Assembly (NCBI RefSeq): GCF_019702945.1
Contig: NZ_AP024749.1
Coordinates: 1-64,000, forward strand
Origin: Flavobacterium okayamense
GTDB lineage: Bacteria > Bacteroidota > Bacteroidia > Flavobacteriales > Flavobacteriaceae
Direction of reading: 5' to 3'
Length of the DNA: 64,000 bases
Under the pieces are notes generated by a model, which saw nothing but the letters and a program-made list of their open reading frames with translations, ran no database searches and was not told the DNA's origin. Positions 26,461 through 34,977 of the stretch are shown one piece after another (positions within the stretch are counted from its first letter, which is position 1; every line of letters starts with the position of its first letter). Made by a program: the position numbers and the translations under genes.

Positions 26461-27798
26461 TTATCTCATTCCTTTCATTCCACCCATCATTCGCATCATG
26501 TTCTTCCCAGCTCCTCCTTGCATCATTTTCATCATTTTGCTCATTTGATCGAATTGCTTCATTAACTGATTAACTTGCTCAACTTTAGTTCCTGAACCTT
26601 TTGCAATTCTTGTTTTACGTTTACCATCAATAATCGAAGGCTTACTTCTTTCTGCAGGTGTCATCGAATGAATAATTGCTTCAATGTGTTTGAAAGCATC
26701 ATCTTCTATTTCAACATCTTTTAATGCTTTTCCTGCACCAGGTATCATTCCAACTAAATCTTTCATGTTACCCATTTTCTTAATTTGTTGGATTTGCGTT
26801 AAGAAATCGTCGAAACCAAATTCATTCTTAGCAATCTTCTTTTGTAGTTTACGTGCTTCTTCTTCGTCGTATTGTTCTTGTGCTCTTTCTACTAAGGAAA
26901 CAACGTCTCCCATACCTAAAATTCTGTCAGCCATACGAGATGGATGGAAAACATCGATTGCTTCCATTTTTTCTCCAGTACCGATGAACTTTATTGGTTT
27001 ATTAACAACCGATTTAATAGAAATTGCAGCTCCACCACGTGTATCACCATCTAACTTAGTTAATACAACACCATCAAAATTTAATCTATCATTGAAGGCT
27101 TTTGCAGTGTTAACTGCATCTTGACCTGTCATTGAGTCAACTACAAATAATGTTTCGTGAGGTTGAATTGCAGCATGTACATTAGCAATCTCGTTCATCA
27201 TTTGTTCGTCTACAGCTAAACGACCAGCCGTATCGACAATAACCACATTAAATCCATTTGCTTTTGCATGTTTAATTGCATTTTGAGCAATTTCAACAGC
27301 ATTTTTATTTTCGGGTTCAGAATAAACTTCTACACCAATTTGATCACCTACAACATGCAACTGATTAATAGCCGCTGGACGATAAATATCACAGGCTACT
27401 AATAAAGGTTTTTTACCCTTCTTTGTCTTTAAGAAATTGGCTAACTTTCCAGAAAAAGTAGTTTTACCAGAACCCTGTAAACCAGACATTAAAATAACAG
27501 AAGGAGTACCAGATAAATTAACACCAGCCGTTTCACCTCCCATTAATTCAGTTAATTCGTCTTTAACGATTTTAACCATTAATTGACCAGGTTGTAACGT
27601 TGTTAATACATCTGAACCAATTGCTTTTTCTTTTACTCTAGTTGTAAAATCTTTTGCAATTTTGAAGTTAACATCGGCATCAAGTAATGCACGACGTACT
27701 TCTTTTAAAGTATCAGCAACATTTACATCGGTAATCTTACCGTGACCTTTTAATATATGAAACGCTTTGTCTAACTTATCGGTTAAATTATCAAACAT
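26461..27798 (-). CDS. ffh: Signal recognition particle protein Ffh
   Basis: SRP54 GTPase that targets nascent membrane proteins. The 445-aa product has the N domain, G domain (GLQGSGKTT, DTAGRLA, TKLDGD) and a methionine-rich M domain ending MMRMMGGMKGMR. Length and motifs are normal. A promoter with -33 TTG and -7 TATCTTTG lies just upstream. I see no 4.5S/SRP RNA gene in the window. Confidence 0.97.
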   Translation of the reverse strand: MFDNLTDKLDKAFHILKGHGKITDVNVADTLKEVRRALLDADVNFKIAKDFTTRVKEKAIGSDVLTTLQPGQLMVKIVKDELTELMGGETAGVNLSGTPSVILMSGLQGSGKTTFSGKLANFLKTKKGKKPLLVACDIYRPAAINQLHVVGDQIGVEVYSEPENKNAVEIAQNAIKHAKANGFNVVIVDTAGRLAVDEQMMNEIANVHAAIQPHETLFVVDSMTGQDAVNTAKAFNDRLNFDGVVLTKLDGDTRGGAAISIKSVVNKPIKFIGTGEKMEAIDVFHPSRMADRILGMGDVVSLVERAQEQYDEEEARKLQKKIAKNEFGFDDFLTQIQQIKKMGNMKDLVGMIPGAGKALKDVEIEDDAFKHIEAIIHSMTPAERSKPSIIDGKRKTRIAKGSGTKVEQVNQLMKQFDQMSKMMKMMQGGAGKNMMRMMGGMKGMR

Positions 27799-27820
27799 CT
27801 TGTCTAATTTTTGTAAGCCG

Positions 27821-27851
27821 CAAAGATAACATAAAGATACGTAGTCGCCAA
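27821..27851 (-). promoter_or_regulatory. Promoter TTG-N20-TATCTTTG for ffh
   Basis: Minus strand: -33 TTG at 27851-27849, 20 bp, -7 TATCTTTG at 27828-27821. The ATG follows 22 bp after the -7 element. Confidence 0.65.
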
Positions 27852-27868
27852 GTCTATTTTATCAAAAA

Positions 27869-27890
27869 AAACCAGCTTAAAAGCTGGTTT
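27869..27890 (-). terminator. Intrinsic terminator of the small lipoprotein gene
   Basis: A 10-bp stem AAACCAGCTT/AAGCTGGTTT followed on the minus strand by a T run. It lies behind the 27912-28379 gene. Confidence 0.8.
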
Positions 27891-27911
27891 AGTCTAATTT
27901 TTCTTTTTCAT

Positions 27912-28379
27912 TTAATTTTTTTCGAAGGTTAGATAATCTGTTCCTCCATTTCCTCCACTTACATCAACTAATTGAATTTTTGTATCGGTATAAGAAATGA
28001 TATCCCAATCATCTGTTAATTCATCAGCAAAAACTGTAGGAGAACTAAACATGATATTAAAATCTAAATCGTTACTACTAGGACTATCGTCATTACTATC
28101 ACTATTTGTAACTGACCAAGCTCCTGTATAAGTATTTGTTCCGTTTGTAGCTGTTAACACATTTGATGCTCCAAAGGTAAAATTGTAACCTGTAAAATGA
28201 TATGTTTCATTAACACCATCATCTTCATAAAAAGTGATTCTCCAAGTACCACTTGATGCAGTATTTATAACAGGAGTTGGATCAGCCGAACTACTGTTAT
28301 CATCATCGCTGCTACACATTGAAGCAACATTAAGCATAAATAAAAATGCTAAAACTGAAATTAATTTTAACTTACTCAT
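27912..28379 (-). CDS. Small surface lipoprotein, lipocalin-like pattern
   Basis: A 155-aa lipoprotein. The lipobox ends VASMC (C22), and the following SSDDDNSSS is the acidic export tail of surface lipoproteins in this phylum. The mature part (SGTWRITFYEDDGVNETYHFTG ... and the closing DYLTFEKN strand) is all beta and reminds one of lipocalin-like Bacteroidota proteins. No specific function is visible. It has its own terminator and stands alone between ffh and the RND operon. Confidence 0.65.
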   Translation of the reverse strand: MSKLKLISVLAFLFMLNVASMCSSDDDNSSSADPTPVINTASSGTWRITFYEDDGVNETYHFTGYNFTFGASNVLTATNGTNTYTGAWSVTNSDSNDDSPSSNDLDFNIMFSSPTVFADELTDDWDIISYTDTKIQLVDVSGGNGGTDYLTFEKN

Positions 28380-28417
28380 ATCTACTTGATTTTTAGAACA
28401 TTAAATTTACAAAAAAA

Positions 28418-28437
28418 ATCCCAACCGAAGTTGGGAT
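28418..28437 (-). terminator. Intrinsic terminator of the RND operon
   Basis: An 8-bp stem ATCCCAAC/GTTGGGAT with a CGAA loop. A T run follows on the minus strand, 8 bp after the last gene. Confidence 0.8.
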
Positions 28438-28444
28438 ACTATGA

Positions 28445-28651
28445 TTAATCTTTAATTTTAAAAATTTTTCGAAGTATGTCCTCCATTAAACACCACTTAG
28501 TAATGGATGACTGTAACAAGTTGGCACCTACAAAAAGAGTAAACCACAACCAATTTTGGTTAACATACATAGCAAGCAGTACACTTATAATTATGAAGGC
28601 TCCAGCAATTGCTCTTATTAATCTATTTATCATTTTAATTGTGTTTTTCAA
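28445..28651 (-). CDS. DUF2892 / YgaP-type small membrane protein
   Basis: A 68-aa inner-membrane protein with two hydrophobic helices (about 10-27 and 32-48). The sequence INRLIRAIAGAFIIISVLLAM followed by NWLWFTLFVGANLLQSSITKWCLMEDILRK has the layout of the DUF2892 domain, including the C-terminal WCLMEDIL with one cysteine. Such proteins often accompany rhodanese or sulfur/redox genes. It overlaps the PII-like gene by 17 bp and closes the RND operon. Confidence 0.8.
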   Translation of the reverse strand: MKNTIKMINRLIRAIAGAFIIISVLLAMYVNQNWLWFTLFVGANLLQSSITKWCLMEDILRKIFKIKD

Positions 28652-28940
28652 CAGCTAAAACTGCTGTGTGAATATGTGAAATTGTTTCTTGTTTTGAATT
28701 AAATTTTTCGACCAAATCAAATAATGTATCTACATTTTGCTTTTCAACAAATGCAAAGAATACTACTGATTCGGTTTCGTTCATTTCAGAACCAAACCAA
28801 TTGGTTTCAACTGCATCTTCTGTACTATCTCGGTAACCTTTAACATCACGATACGAATAGGACAATACTTTGGCTTCTTTAAGCATTTTTTTGACTTCTT
28901 TGTCAAACTCAGCTATTGCGGTTACTAATACTAATTTCAT
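28635..28940 (-). CDS. PII/CutA-like ferredoxin-fold protein
   Basis: A 101-aa cytoplasmic protein whose order KLVLVTAIAEFDKEVKKMLKEA, a beta-strand pair (ESVVFFAFVEKQNV) and a late helix (VDTLFDLVEKFNSKQ) fit a PII-like beta-alpha-beta fold. No T-loop tyrosine of classical GlnB is seen. PII-like small proteins encoded beside RND metal pumps are known in other phyla. It sits 11 bp after the RND pump gene and overlaps the DUF2892 gene, so it may sense the pump's substrate or a nucleotide. Fold assignment is by eye. Confidence 0.55.
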   Translation of the reverse strand: MKLVLVTAIAEFDKEVKKMLKEAKVLSYSYRDVKGYRDSTEDAVETNWFGSEMNETESVVFFAFVEKQNVDTLFDLVEKFNSKQETISHIHTAVLAVEKHN

Positions 28941-28951
28941 TTGCTTAATTT

Positions 28952-31900
28952 TTAATTATTGTTTTCCCATTTTTTACGTTCAGTGATGTAATAAATCAAT
29001 GGAACTACAATTAATGTTAGTAAAGTTGAAACAATCGCTCCAGCAACTAACGAAATGGCTAATCCTTGGAAAATTGGATCAAATAATATGATAGATGCCC
29101 CTATTACAACTGCTCCTGTTGTTAGTAGAATTGGTGTTGTTCTTACCGCACCAGCTTCAATAATAGCTTGTTTCATTGGAATTCCATCGTTTAAACGAAT
29201 CTCGATAAAGTCGATTAACAAGACGGAGTTTCGAACCATTACACCAGCCAAAGCAATCATTCCTATAAAAGAAGTTGCGGTGAAGAATGCTCCTAACAAC
29301 CAGTGACCTAATACAATTCCAACTAATGAAAGTGGAATAGCAACCATCATTACAATTGGTGTTTTAAAGTTTTGGAACCAACCCACAATCAACATATAAA
29401 TTACAATAATTACGACTAAGAAAGCAGCACCTAAATCACGGAAAACTTCTAAAGTAATTTGCCATTCTCCATCCCATTTTACTGTAAAATCACTCTCAGA
29501 ATCGGGTTGTCCCATGTAAATTTCATTAACAGCGTAACCTTTAGGCAATTTCATTTGTTGTAATTTCTCGTTCATTCCTAAGATTGCATACACCGGACTT
29601 TCTAATGCTCCAGCCATATCTGCTAAAACGTATACAACTCTTTTTTGGTCTTTGCGATAAATCGCATTTTGTAACGTATCTACTTTTACTTTTACCAAAT
29701 CACTAACTGGAACAACATTACCCTGACTTCCTTTTATTTTCAAGTTTTGAATATCTTGAATAGATGTTTTTTCAGCATCGTCTAAGGCTAATACAATTCC
29801 AACAGGATCAACAGAACGCTCATCGTATAAGTTTGAAACCGGCATTTCACGAAGCAAATAGGTTAAATTACCAACCACTTGCTGTGGTGCAATTCCGTTT
29901 AGCATTGCTTTTTCTTTATCTACTTCTAATTTGTATTCTACTTGTGGTGCTTCCACCATCCAATCGATGTCAACAACGTCTGAAGTATTTTCAAGAATGT
30001 CTTTCACTTGATTAGCCACATCTATTTGTTGTTTATAATCTGGTCCATAAACCTCAGCAACCAAAGTTGACAATACTGGTGGTCCAGGTGGAACCTCAAC
30101 AATTTTTACATTGGCACCATATTTCTTTGCAATTTTTTGCACTTCTGGACGAACTAATTTTGCAATGTCATGACTTTGTAAATTTCTATCTTCTTTGTGT
30201 AATAAATTCACTTGAATATCAGCCATATTACTTCCACCACGCATATCATAATGACGCACTAAACCGTTGAAGGTTATAGGTGCTGAAGCTCCAATATAAT
30301 TTTGATAATCTACCACTTCTGGTACTGTAGAAAGATATTGCGCAATTTCTTTAGTAACAGCAGCGGTTCTTTCTAATGTTGTTCCTTCTGGCATATCAAT
30401 TACCACCTGGAATTCATTCTTATTATCAAAAGGTAACATTTTTACCGCTACTGATTTGGTAAAGAACATCGCAACAGAACCTAACAATAAGAAAATTGTA
30501 ACAGCAAACATTACATTTCTTTTGGCTGAACTATTCAATAAAGGCTCTTCAAACTTCTTATAAATTTTGAAAATCCAAGATGTTTCTAATCCTTGTTCCT
30601 CTTTGTGTTCTTGGTCGTCTTTTTCTTGTAATAAATGATATCCTAAATAGGGAGTTACTGTCAATGCTACGAATAAAGACAACATCATCGCGATTGAAGC
30701 TCCAATAGGCATCGGACTCATATAAGGTCCCATCATTCCACTTACGAAAGCCATAGGTAAAATAGCTGCAATTACCGTAAAAGTTGCTAAGATTGTTGGA
30801 TTACCTACCTCATTAATCGCATAAATTGCTGCTTGTTTGAATGGCAGACGCTTCATTTTAAAGTGCCTGTGCATATTTTCGGCAATGATAATACTATCGT
30901 CGACGACAATACCAACTACGAACACTAGGGCAAAAAGAGTGATTCGGTTTAAGGTATAACCCAACATGTAGTAACTGAACAATGTTAATGCAAAGGTTAA
31001 TGGAACTGAGAAGAATACTACTAATCCACCTCTCCAACCCATAGCTAGCATTACTAAAATAGTTACGGCTAAAATGGCAACACCTAAGTGCAATAATAAC
31101 TCACCTACTTTGTGCGATGCTGTTTCACCGTAGTTTCGTGTAATTTCTACATGAACATCAGTCGGAATTAAATTTTTCTTTAGTTCTTCAACATGCGTTA
31201 AGATTTTCTCTGAAATCTTCATTGCATCGGCTCCTTTTACTTTGGCAACAGAAATGGTTACTGCTGGATATTCTGAACTATGCGCTTTGAAACTCTCATT
31301 AGCTTTTCCATATCCAAATGAAACATAGTTCTTTGGCGTTTGTGGTCCATCTTGAATAGTTGCCACTTGTTTTAAGTAAACAGGCATGTTTTTATTAACA
31401 CCTACAACTAAATTTTCAACATCTTCTGTATTTGCTAAAAACTTACCCGTTGTAACTAAATATTCTTGATCATTTTGCACAAAAGCACCCGATTGTGAAC
31501 TTCCGTTATTGGCTTTAATCATTTGCATAATGCTTAATGCATCTACACCATTTTCAGCCATTTTATCTTTATCTAAAACTACTTTTAGTTCGCGAGTTCT
31601 ACCACCAATTTCTTTTGTTATAGCAACATCTTTTACTTTTTCAATTTCATTTGTCACCTCTTCCGCTAACTGACGCAATTGAAAATCATCGTAATTTTCA
31701 CTCCATAAAGTTAAACCCAGCATTGGAACATCGTCAATAGAGCGAGTTTTAACCATGGGTTGCATCACGCCTTCTGGAAACATGTCTTGGTGTTTCATTA
31801 GTTCATCGTATAATTTAACATACGAATCTTCACTATTTTCACCTACATAAAACTGAACCACCATCATTGAATAGCCATTAAATGCCATACTATGAATATG

Positions 31901-32149
31901 TTCTACTCCTTTTATGTTTCCAATGATTTTCTCAAGTGGTTTAACCACTCTATTTTCTACTTCACTTGGATTTGCTCCTGGATACATGACCATAACATCG
32001 GCCATAGGAACGTTAATTTGTGGTTCTTCTTCCCTTGGAATCAAGAACGAACTATACGATCCAATAATCATCAACGCTACCATTAATAAAATGGTTAGTT
32101 TTGAGTTGATGAAAAAATTGGCTATTTTACCTGAAATACCTTCTTGCAT
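28952..32149 (-). CDS. RND efflux pump, inner-membrane permease
   Basis: A 1065-aa proton-driven RND exporter with twelve predicted helices and two large periplasmic loops. The proton-relay aspartate pair is present in TM4 (VVGIVVDDSIIIAENMHRH). The N-terminal SFLIPREEEPQINVPMADV motif marks a branch distinct from AcrB, and I cannot name its substrate. It is the third gene of a tolC-adaptor-permease operon followed by PII-like and DUF2892 genes. The operon promoter carries a perfect GTAAC-N4-GTTAC operator. Confidence 0.92.
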   Translation of the reverse strand: MQEGISGKIANFFINSKLTILLMVALMIIGSYSSFLIPREEEPQINVPMADVMVMYPGANPSEVENRVVKPLEKIIGNIKGVEHIHSMAFNGYSMMVVQFYVGENSEDSYVKLYDELMKHQDMFPEGVMQPMVKTRSIDDVPMLGLTLWSENYDDFQLRQLAEEVTNEIEKVKDVAITKEIGGRTRELKVVLDKDKMAENGVDALSIMQMIKANNGSSQSGAFVQNDQEYLVTTGKFLANTEDVENLVVGVNKNMPVYLKQVATIQDGPQTPKNYVSFGYGKANESFKAHSSEYPAVTISVAKVKGADAMKISEKILTHVEELKKNLIPTDVHVEITRNYGETASHKVGELLLHLGVAILAVTILVMLAMGWRGGLVVFFSVPLTFALTLFSYYMLGYTLNRITLFALVFVVGIVVDDSIIIAENMHRHFKMKRLPFKQAAIYAINEVGNPTILATFTVIAAILPMAFVSGMMGPYMSPMPIGASIAMMLSLFVALTVTPYLGYHLLQEKDDQEHKEEQGLETSWIFKIYKKFEEPLLNSSAKRNVMFAVTIFLLLGSVAMFFTKSVAVKMLPFDNKNEFQVVIDMPEGTTLERTAAVTKEIAQYLSTVPEVVDYQNYIGASAPITFNGLVRHYDMRGGSNMADIQVNLLHKEDRNLQSHDIAKLVRPEVQKIAKKYGANVKIVEVPPGPPVLSTLVAEVYGPDYKQQIDVANQVKDILENTSDVVDIDWMVEAPQVEYKLEVDKEKAMLNGIAPQQVVGNLTYLLREMPVSNLYDERSVDPVGIVLALDDAEKTSIQDIQNLKIKGSQGNVVPVSDLVKVKVDTLQNAIYRKDQKRVVYVLADMAGALESPVYAILGMNEKLQQMKLPKGYAVNEIYMGQPDSESDFTVKWDGEWQITLEVFRDLGAAFLVVIIVIYMLIVGWFQNFKTPIVMMVAIPLSLVGIVLGHWLLGAFFTATSFIGMIALAGVMVRNSVLLIDFIEIRLNDGIPMKQAIIEAGAVRTTPILLTTGAVVIGASIILFDPIFQGLAISLVAGAIVSTLLTLIVVPLIYYITERKKWENNN

Positions 32150-32221
32150 TTTCTTATTGTTTAAAAGTTAAAGGTTTAAAAGTTTGAAGTTGTTACAACT
32201 TGACTGTTAAACTGAAACTGA

Positions 32222-33301
32222 TTACTTAACACTAATTTTAGCTCCGTTGAACAACTTACCATCAGATGAAACAATGTATTGTTCTTTATTGTTTAAGCCT
32301 GATAACACTTCAACTTGGTTACCAAAAGTTTTACCTAAACGCAACCAACGTAAAATAGCTGTATTGTTAGCTCCAACTGTATAAATTCCTGTCAACTGAC
32401 CTTGTTTTACTAAAGCACTTTCCGGAACTAAAACGATATCTGAAGTAGTAACATTTGCTTTCTTTTCGATTGGGAATTGAACATTTACAAACATTCCAGA
32501 TAAGATTTTAGCATCCGATTTATCCAAATCGATTTTCACTAAATATTGTCCACCAGTATTTTTTGCAGACAAACTCACTTCGCTTACCGTACCATCAACT
32601 TCAGTTTCTAACGATTTTACTAAAACTTTTACTTTCATTCCGTTAGTAATTGAAGCAATATCACTTTCAGAAACCATAGCCGTAACTTGGAGTTTTTTAG
32701 CACCTTCAACACTTACTAAAGGCATTCCTGGATTTGCCATATCACCCTCTTTTACGAAAGTATTTGTTACAACTCCATTAAAAGGTGCTGAAATATTTGA
32801 ATAAGCAAACTGAGCATTGATTTCGTTACGCATTTGCTTTGCAGCTTCTAAACCGGCTTTTGCCATTTCGTAACGAGCTGTCATATCATCTAATTCTTTT
32901 TGAGAAGCACTTTGTTGGGCAAATAAATTCACAAAACGATCATAATCTTTTTTCGCATTATTATAAGCAGCTTGTGCTTGAATTATGGAAGCATCAACTT
33001 GAGCTTTTTTAGCTTGTAAATCAGTATTGTTTACCGAAACTAATAATTGCCCTTTTGATACTTTTTGTCCCACTTTGACATTTACTTTCGTAACAAACCC
33101 CATCATACGAGTACTTAAATTAGCACTATTTTCAGCTTCAATCTTTCCACTTGCCGAAACGTATGGACTTGAGTCTGTTTCTGAAATACCAGCCACTTTT
33201 ACTGCAATTGCTGGTAAAGTAGCTACTTCTTCTCTTTTATCACCTCCACAAGAAATTAATAATGTAGAAGCTAATGTTAATATTGCGATTGTTTTTTTCA
33301 T
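32222..33301 (-). CDS. RND efflux periplasmic adaptor subunit
   Basis: Membrane-fusion protein linking permease and TolC. The start is the ATG ending at 33301 (MKKTIAILTLASTLLISCGGDK), which gives a lipoprotein signal (LLISC) and 359 aa. It has a barrel-sandwich half (GKIEAENSANLSTRMMGFV), a coiled-coil hairpin (about 95-165) and the second sandwich half with FNGVVTNTFVKEGDMANPG. Length is typical. It lies between tolC (56 bp) and the permease (72 bp). The 56-bp gap to tolC contains a repeat element. Confidence 0.92.
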   Translation of the reverse strand: MKKTIAILTLASTLLISCGGDKREEVATLPAIAVKVAGISETDSSPYVSASGKIEAENSANLSTRMMGFVTKVNVKVGQKVSKGQLLVSVNNTDLQAKKAQVDASIIQAQAAYNNAKKDYDRFVNLFAQQSASQKELDDMTARYEMAKAGLEAAKQMRNEINAQFAYSNISAPFNGVVTNTFVKEGDMANPGMPLVSVEGAKKLQVTAMVSESDIASITNGMKVKVLVKSLETEVDGTVSEVSLSAKNTGGQYLVKIDLDKSDAKILSGMFVNVQFPIEKKANVTTSDIVLVPESALVKQGQLTGIYTVGANNTAILRWLRLGKTFGNQVEVLSGLNNKEQYIVSSDGKLFNGAKISVK

Positions 33302-33324
33302 ATTTCTATTATTTTTAGTCTTAA

Positions 33325-33350
33325 ACATCTCGACTCCGCTCGATGTGACA
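33325..33350. repeat. Flavobacterial REP-like element, copy 1
   Basis: The sequence around CGACTCCGCTCGATGTGACA in the tolC-adaptor gap is the partner of the copy at 53679-53705 inside argS. The ends pair as ACATC/GATGT here and ACATT/AATGT there, so the changes compensate each other and a short hairpin is likely conserved. Confidence 0.7.
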
Positions 33351-33357
33351 AATCTGT

Positions 33358-34668
33358 TTAGTTAGTTAAAAATTGTTGGTATTGTTTAGTGAAATTATAT
33401 TCGAAAACAGCTTGTAAAAACTCTAATTCTTTTTTTGATTGTTGGGTTTCTGCCATCAATAAATCGGTAGTTTTTTCTAAACCTTGTTCGAATCTATTTT
33501 TACGTATTCTGTATGATTCTTGTGCTTGTTCGAATGCTAATTTTGATAAGTTCACTTTATTTTCAGCATCGGCTAATTGGCGGTTTGTTTTGTTTAACTC
33601 CAACTGACTTTGTTTTTTATATTGTTCAGCTTCAGCTTCAGCTTTTTGAAAATCGGCTTTCGCTTTTTGGTTTTTACCAATGCTTTTATAGCCATCAAAA
33701 ACATTCCATGATAATTGAGCTCCTAGTAAATATCCTTTTGCAGAAGTTCCGAATAATTTATCATCATACATTTGGTAATTTCCGAATGCGTTTAATCTTG
33801 GTAAGAAACCTAATTTTGTAGATTGAAACATTTTTCCATACGCTTCTGTTGCTTTTTCCATTGCTTGAATATCTTTTCTATTTTCAGAAATAGTGGCAAC
33901 ATTTTCTTCCACTTGAATTTGATTTTCTAAAGCTTCACTTGGTTTAAAAACCTTACCATTCATATCTTCATTTAGTAAGAAAGCCAAATAATCTGAAGCA
34001 TTTTGAACGTTACTTTTTGCATATTGTAATTGGTTTGCGACTTCATTCACACGAACTTGCACATCTAACAAATCTGTTTTTTGTAGCATTCCATTTTTGA
34101 AATAGTTTTCGACCATTTTTAAGTTTCCTTGCGCAGTTTCATTAGCTTTTTCTAGAACACCAACTGCTTTATAAGCTAATTGTAATTGCATATACGCTTT
34201 TGAAACTTCCAACTGTAAATACTCTTTAGTACGTTCCGTTTGCAGCCCCATAGCATCCATTTTTGCTTTTGCTGCTTTTCTTTCGTACAAACCATCTAAA
34301 TTGATTAATGGTTGTTGCACTTCAATCATAGTTGCAAAATTTTCAGTGTGTTCAGGATCATTTAACAAAGCAGGATTAAAATCATTCATTGTTAAAATTT
34401 CCTGATTTAATTTTGAACCAAATGCCATCAATGGATTTGTGGTGGTTATTGCTGTATGTGAAGCCGAGATATTTGGCATAAACAAAGCATTCGACTGACG
34501 ATAATCAGCTTGAGCAGATTTGAATGCTTTTTCTGCAATTTTAATTTGCAAATTTTTATCGTTCACTTTCTCAAGTACCTCGCTTTTAGAAACTGATAAA
34601 GTATCTTGAGCTACAACAGTTAATCCCGTTGAGATAATAATTGCAAGACTTAATTTTACTTTGTTCAT
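33358..34668 (-). CDS. TolC-family outer-membrane efflux protein
   Basis: A 436-aa outer-membrane channel. It has a signal peptide (ending VVAQ) and the long coiled-coil alpha-barrel helices of TolC proteins in two repeats, with typical segments GVLEKANETAQGNLKMVENYFKNG and QAQESYRIRKNRFEQGLEKTTDLL. First gene of the RND operon. Its promoter has -7 TAAATTTG (34685-34692) and a perfect GTAAC-AAGA-GTTAC inverted repeat (34715-34728). Confidence 0.93.
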   Translation of the reverse strand: MNKVKLSLAIIISTGLTVVAQDTLSVSKSEVLEKVNDKNLQIKIAEKAFKSAQADYRQSNALFMPNISASHTAITTTNPLMAFGSKLNQEILTMNDFNPALLNDPEHTENFATMIEVQQPLINLDGLYERKAAKAKMDAMGLQTERTKEYLQLEVSKAYMQLQLAYKAVGVLEKANETAQGNLKMVENYFKNGMLQKTDLLDVQVRVNEVANQLQYAKSNVQNASDYLAFLLNEDMNGKVFKPSEALENQIQVEENVATISENRKDIQAMEKATEAYGKMFQSTKLGFLPRLNAFGNYQMYDDKLFGTSAKGYLLGAQLSWNVFDGYKSIGKNQKAKADFQKAEAEAEQYKKQSQLELNKTNRQLADAENKVNLSKLAFEQAQESYRIRKNRFEQGLEKTTDLLMAETQQSKKELEFLQAVFEYNFTKQYQQFLTN

Positions 34669-34684
34669 TGTTATTATTTTTAAG

Positions 34685-34728
34685 CAAATTTAGGTTTAGA
34701 AAATTCCTCATTCAGTAACAAGAGTTAC
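34685..34728 (-). promoter_or_regulatory. RND operon promoter with GTAAC-AAGA-GTTAC operator
   Basis: -7 TAAATTTG at 34692-34685. The perfect inverted repeat GTAAC-AAGA-GTTAC occupies 34715-34728, with its centre 33 bp from the -7 centre. There is no -33 TTG, so activation by a bound FNR/CRP-family protein is likely. The ATG is 17 nt beyond the -7 element. Confidence 0.7.
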
Positions 34729-34760
34729 ACTTAATTGTAACCCTTATTACTAAAAAGACG

Positions 34761-34804
34761 AAAGCATCAAAAAGATGCTTTCGTACTAACCAATAAAACT
34801 AAAA
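34761..34804 (-). terminator. Terminator of the sulfide:quinone reductase operon, with conserved 22-nt leader
   Basis: A perfect 10-bp stem CGAAAGCATC/GATGCTTTCG (34759-34783) with an AAAAA loop is followed by CTTTTTAG on the minus strand. The 22 nt just before the stem (34804-34783 on the minus strand, ending GGTTAGTAC) are identical to those before the terminator at 39021-39045, and the stems covary. Confidence 0.75.
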
Positions 34805-34827
34805 CAATCATCAACGATGTCGATGTG

Positions 34828-34959
34828 CTATTTTCGCGTTCCGCCATGTCCTCCAGCTACAATTTTTAAAATTCTAACATTTAAATAAAAGAATTTAAAT
34901 AATTGTAAAAGAGGATTTTGCATTTTACGCTTTTGAGATTTTGATATTCTTTGTGTCAT
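34828..34959 (-). CDS. Unannotated 43-aa basic peptide ending GGHGGTRK
   Basis: An ATG-to-TAG frame of 44 codons, 18 bp behind the sulfide:quinone reductase stop. It encodes a basic N-terminus (MTQRISKSQKRKMQNP), an amphipathic hydrophobic middle (LLQLFKFFYLNVRILKIV) and the end AGGHGGTRK. I recall small Bacteroidota proteins with a similar HGGTR tail but cannot name a family. The operon terminator follows after 45 bp. The gene is easily missed because of its length. Function unknown. Confidence 0.55.
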   Translation of the reverse strand: MTQRISKSQKRKMQNPLLQLFKFFYLNVRILKIVAGGHGGTRK

Positions 34960-34977
34960 GATTTTTTTTTACTTTTA

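Noticed and set aside
26684..27124. 146-aa reading frame antisense to ffh
   Set aside because: Shadow of the highly conserved ffh frame; no signal, domain or promoter.
32155..32215. Repetitive GTTTAAAAGTT stretch with AAGTTG-TTA-CAACTT between permease and adaptor genes
   Set aside because: Inside an operon, low complexity, no -7 element; probably spacer sequence.
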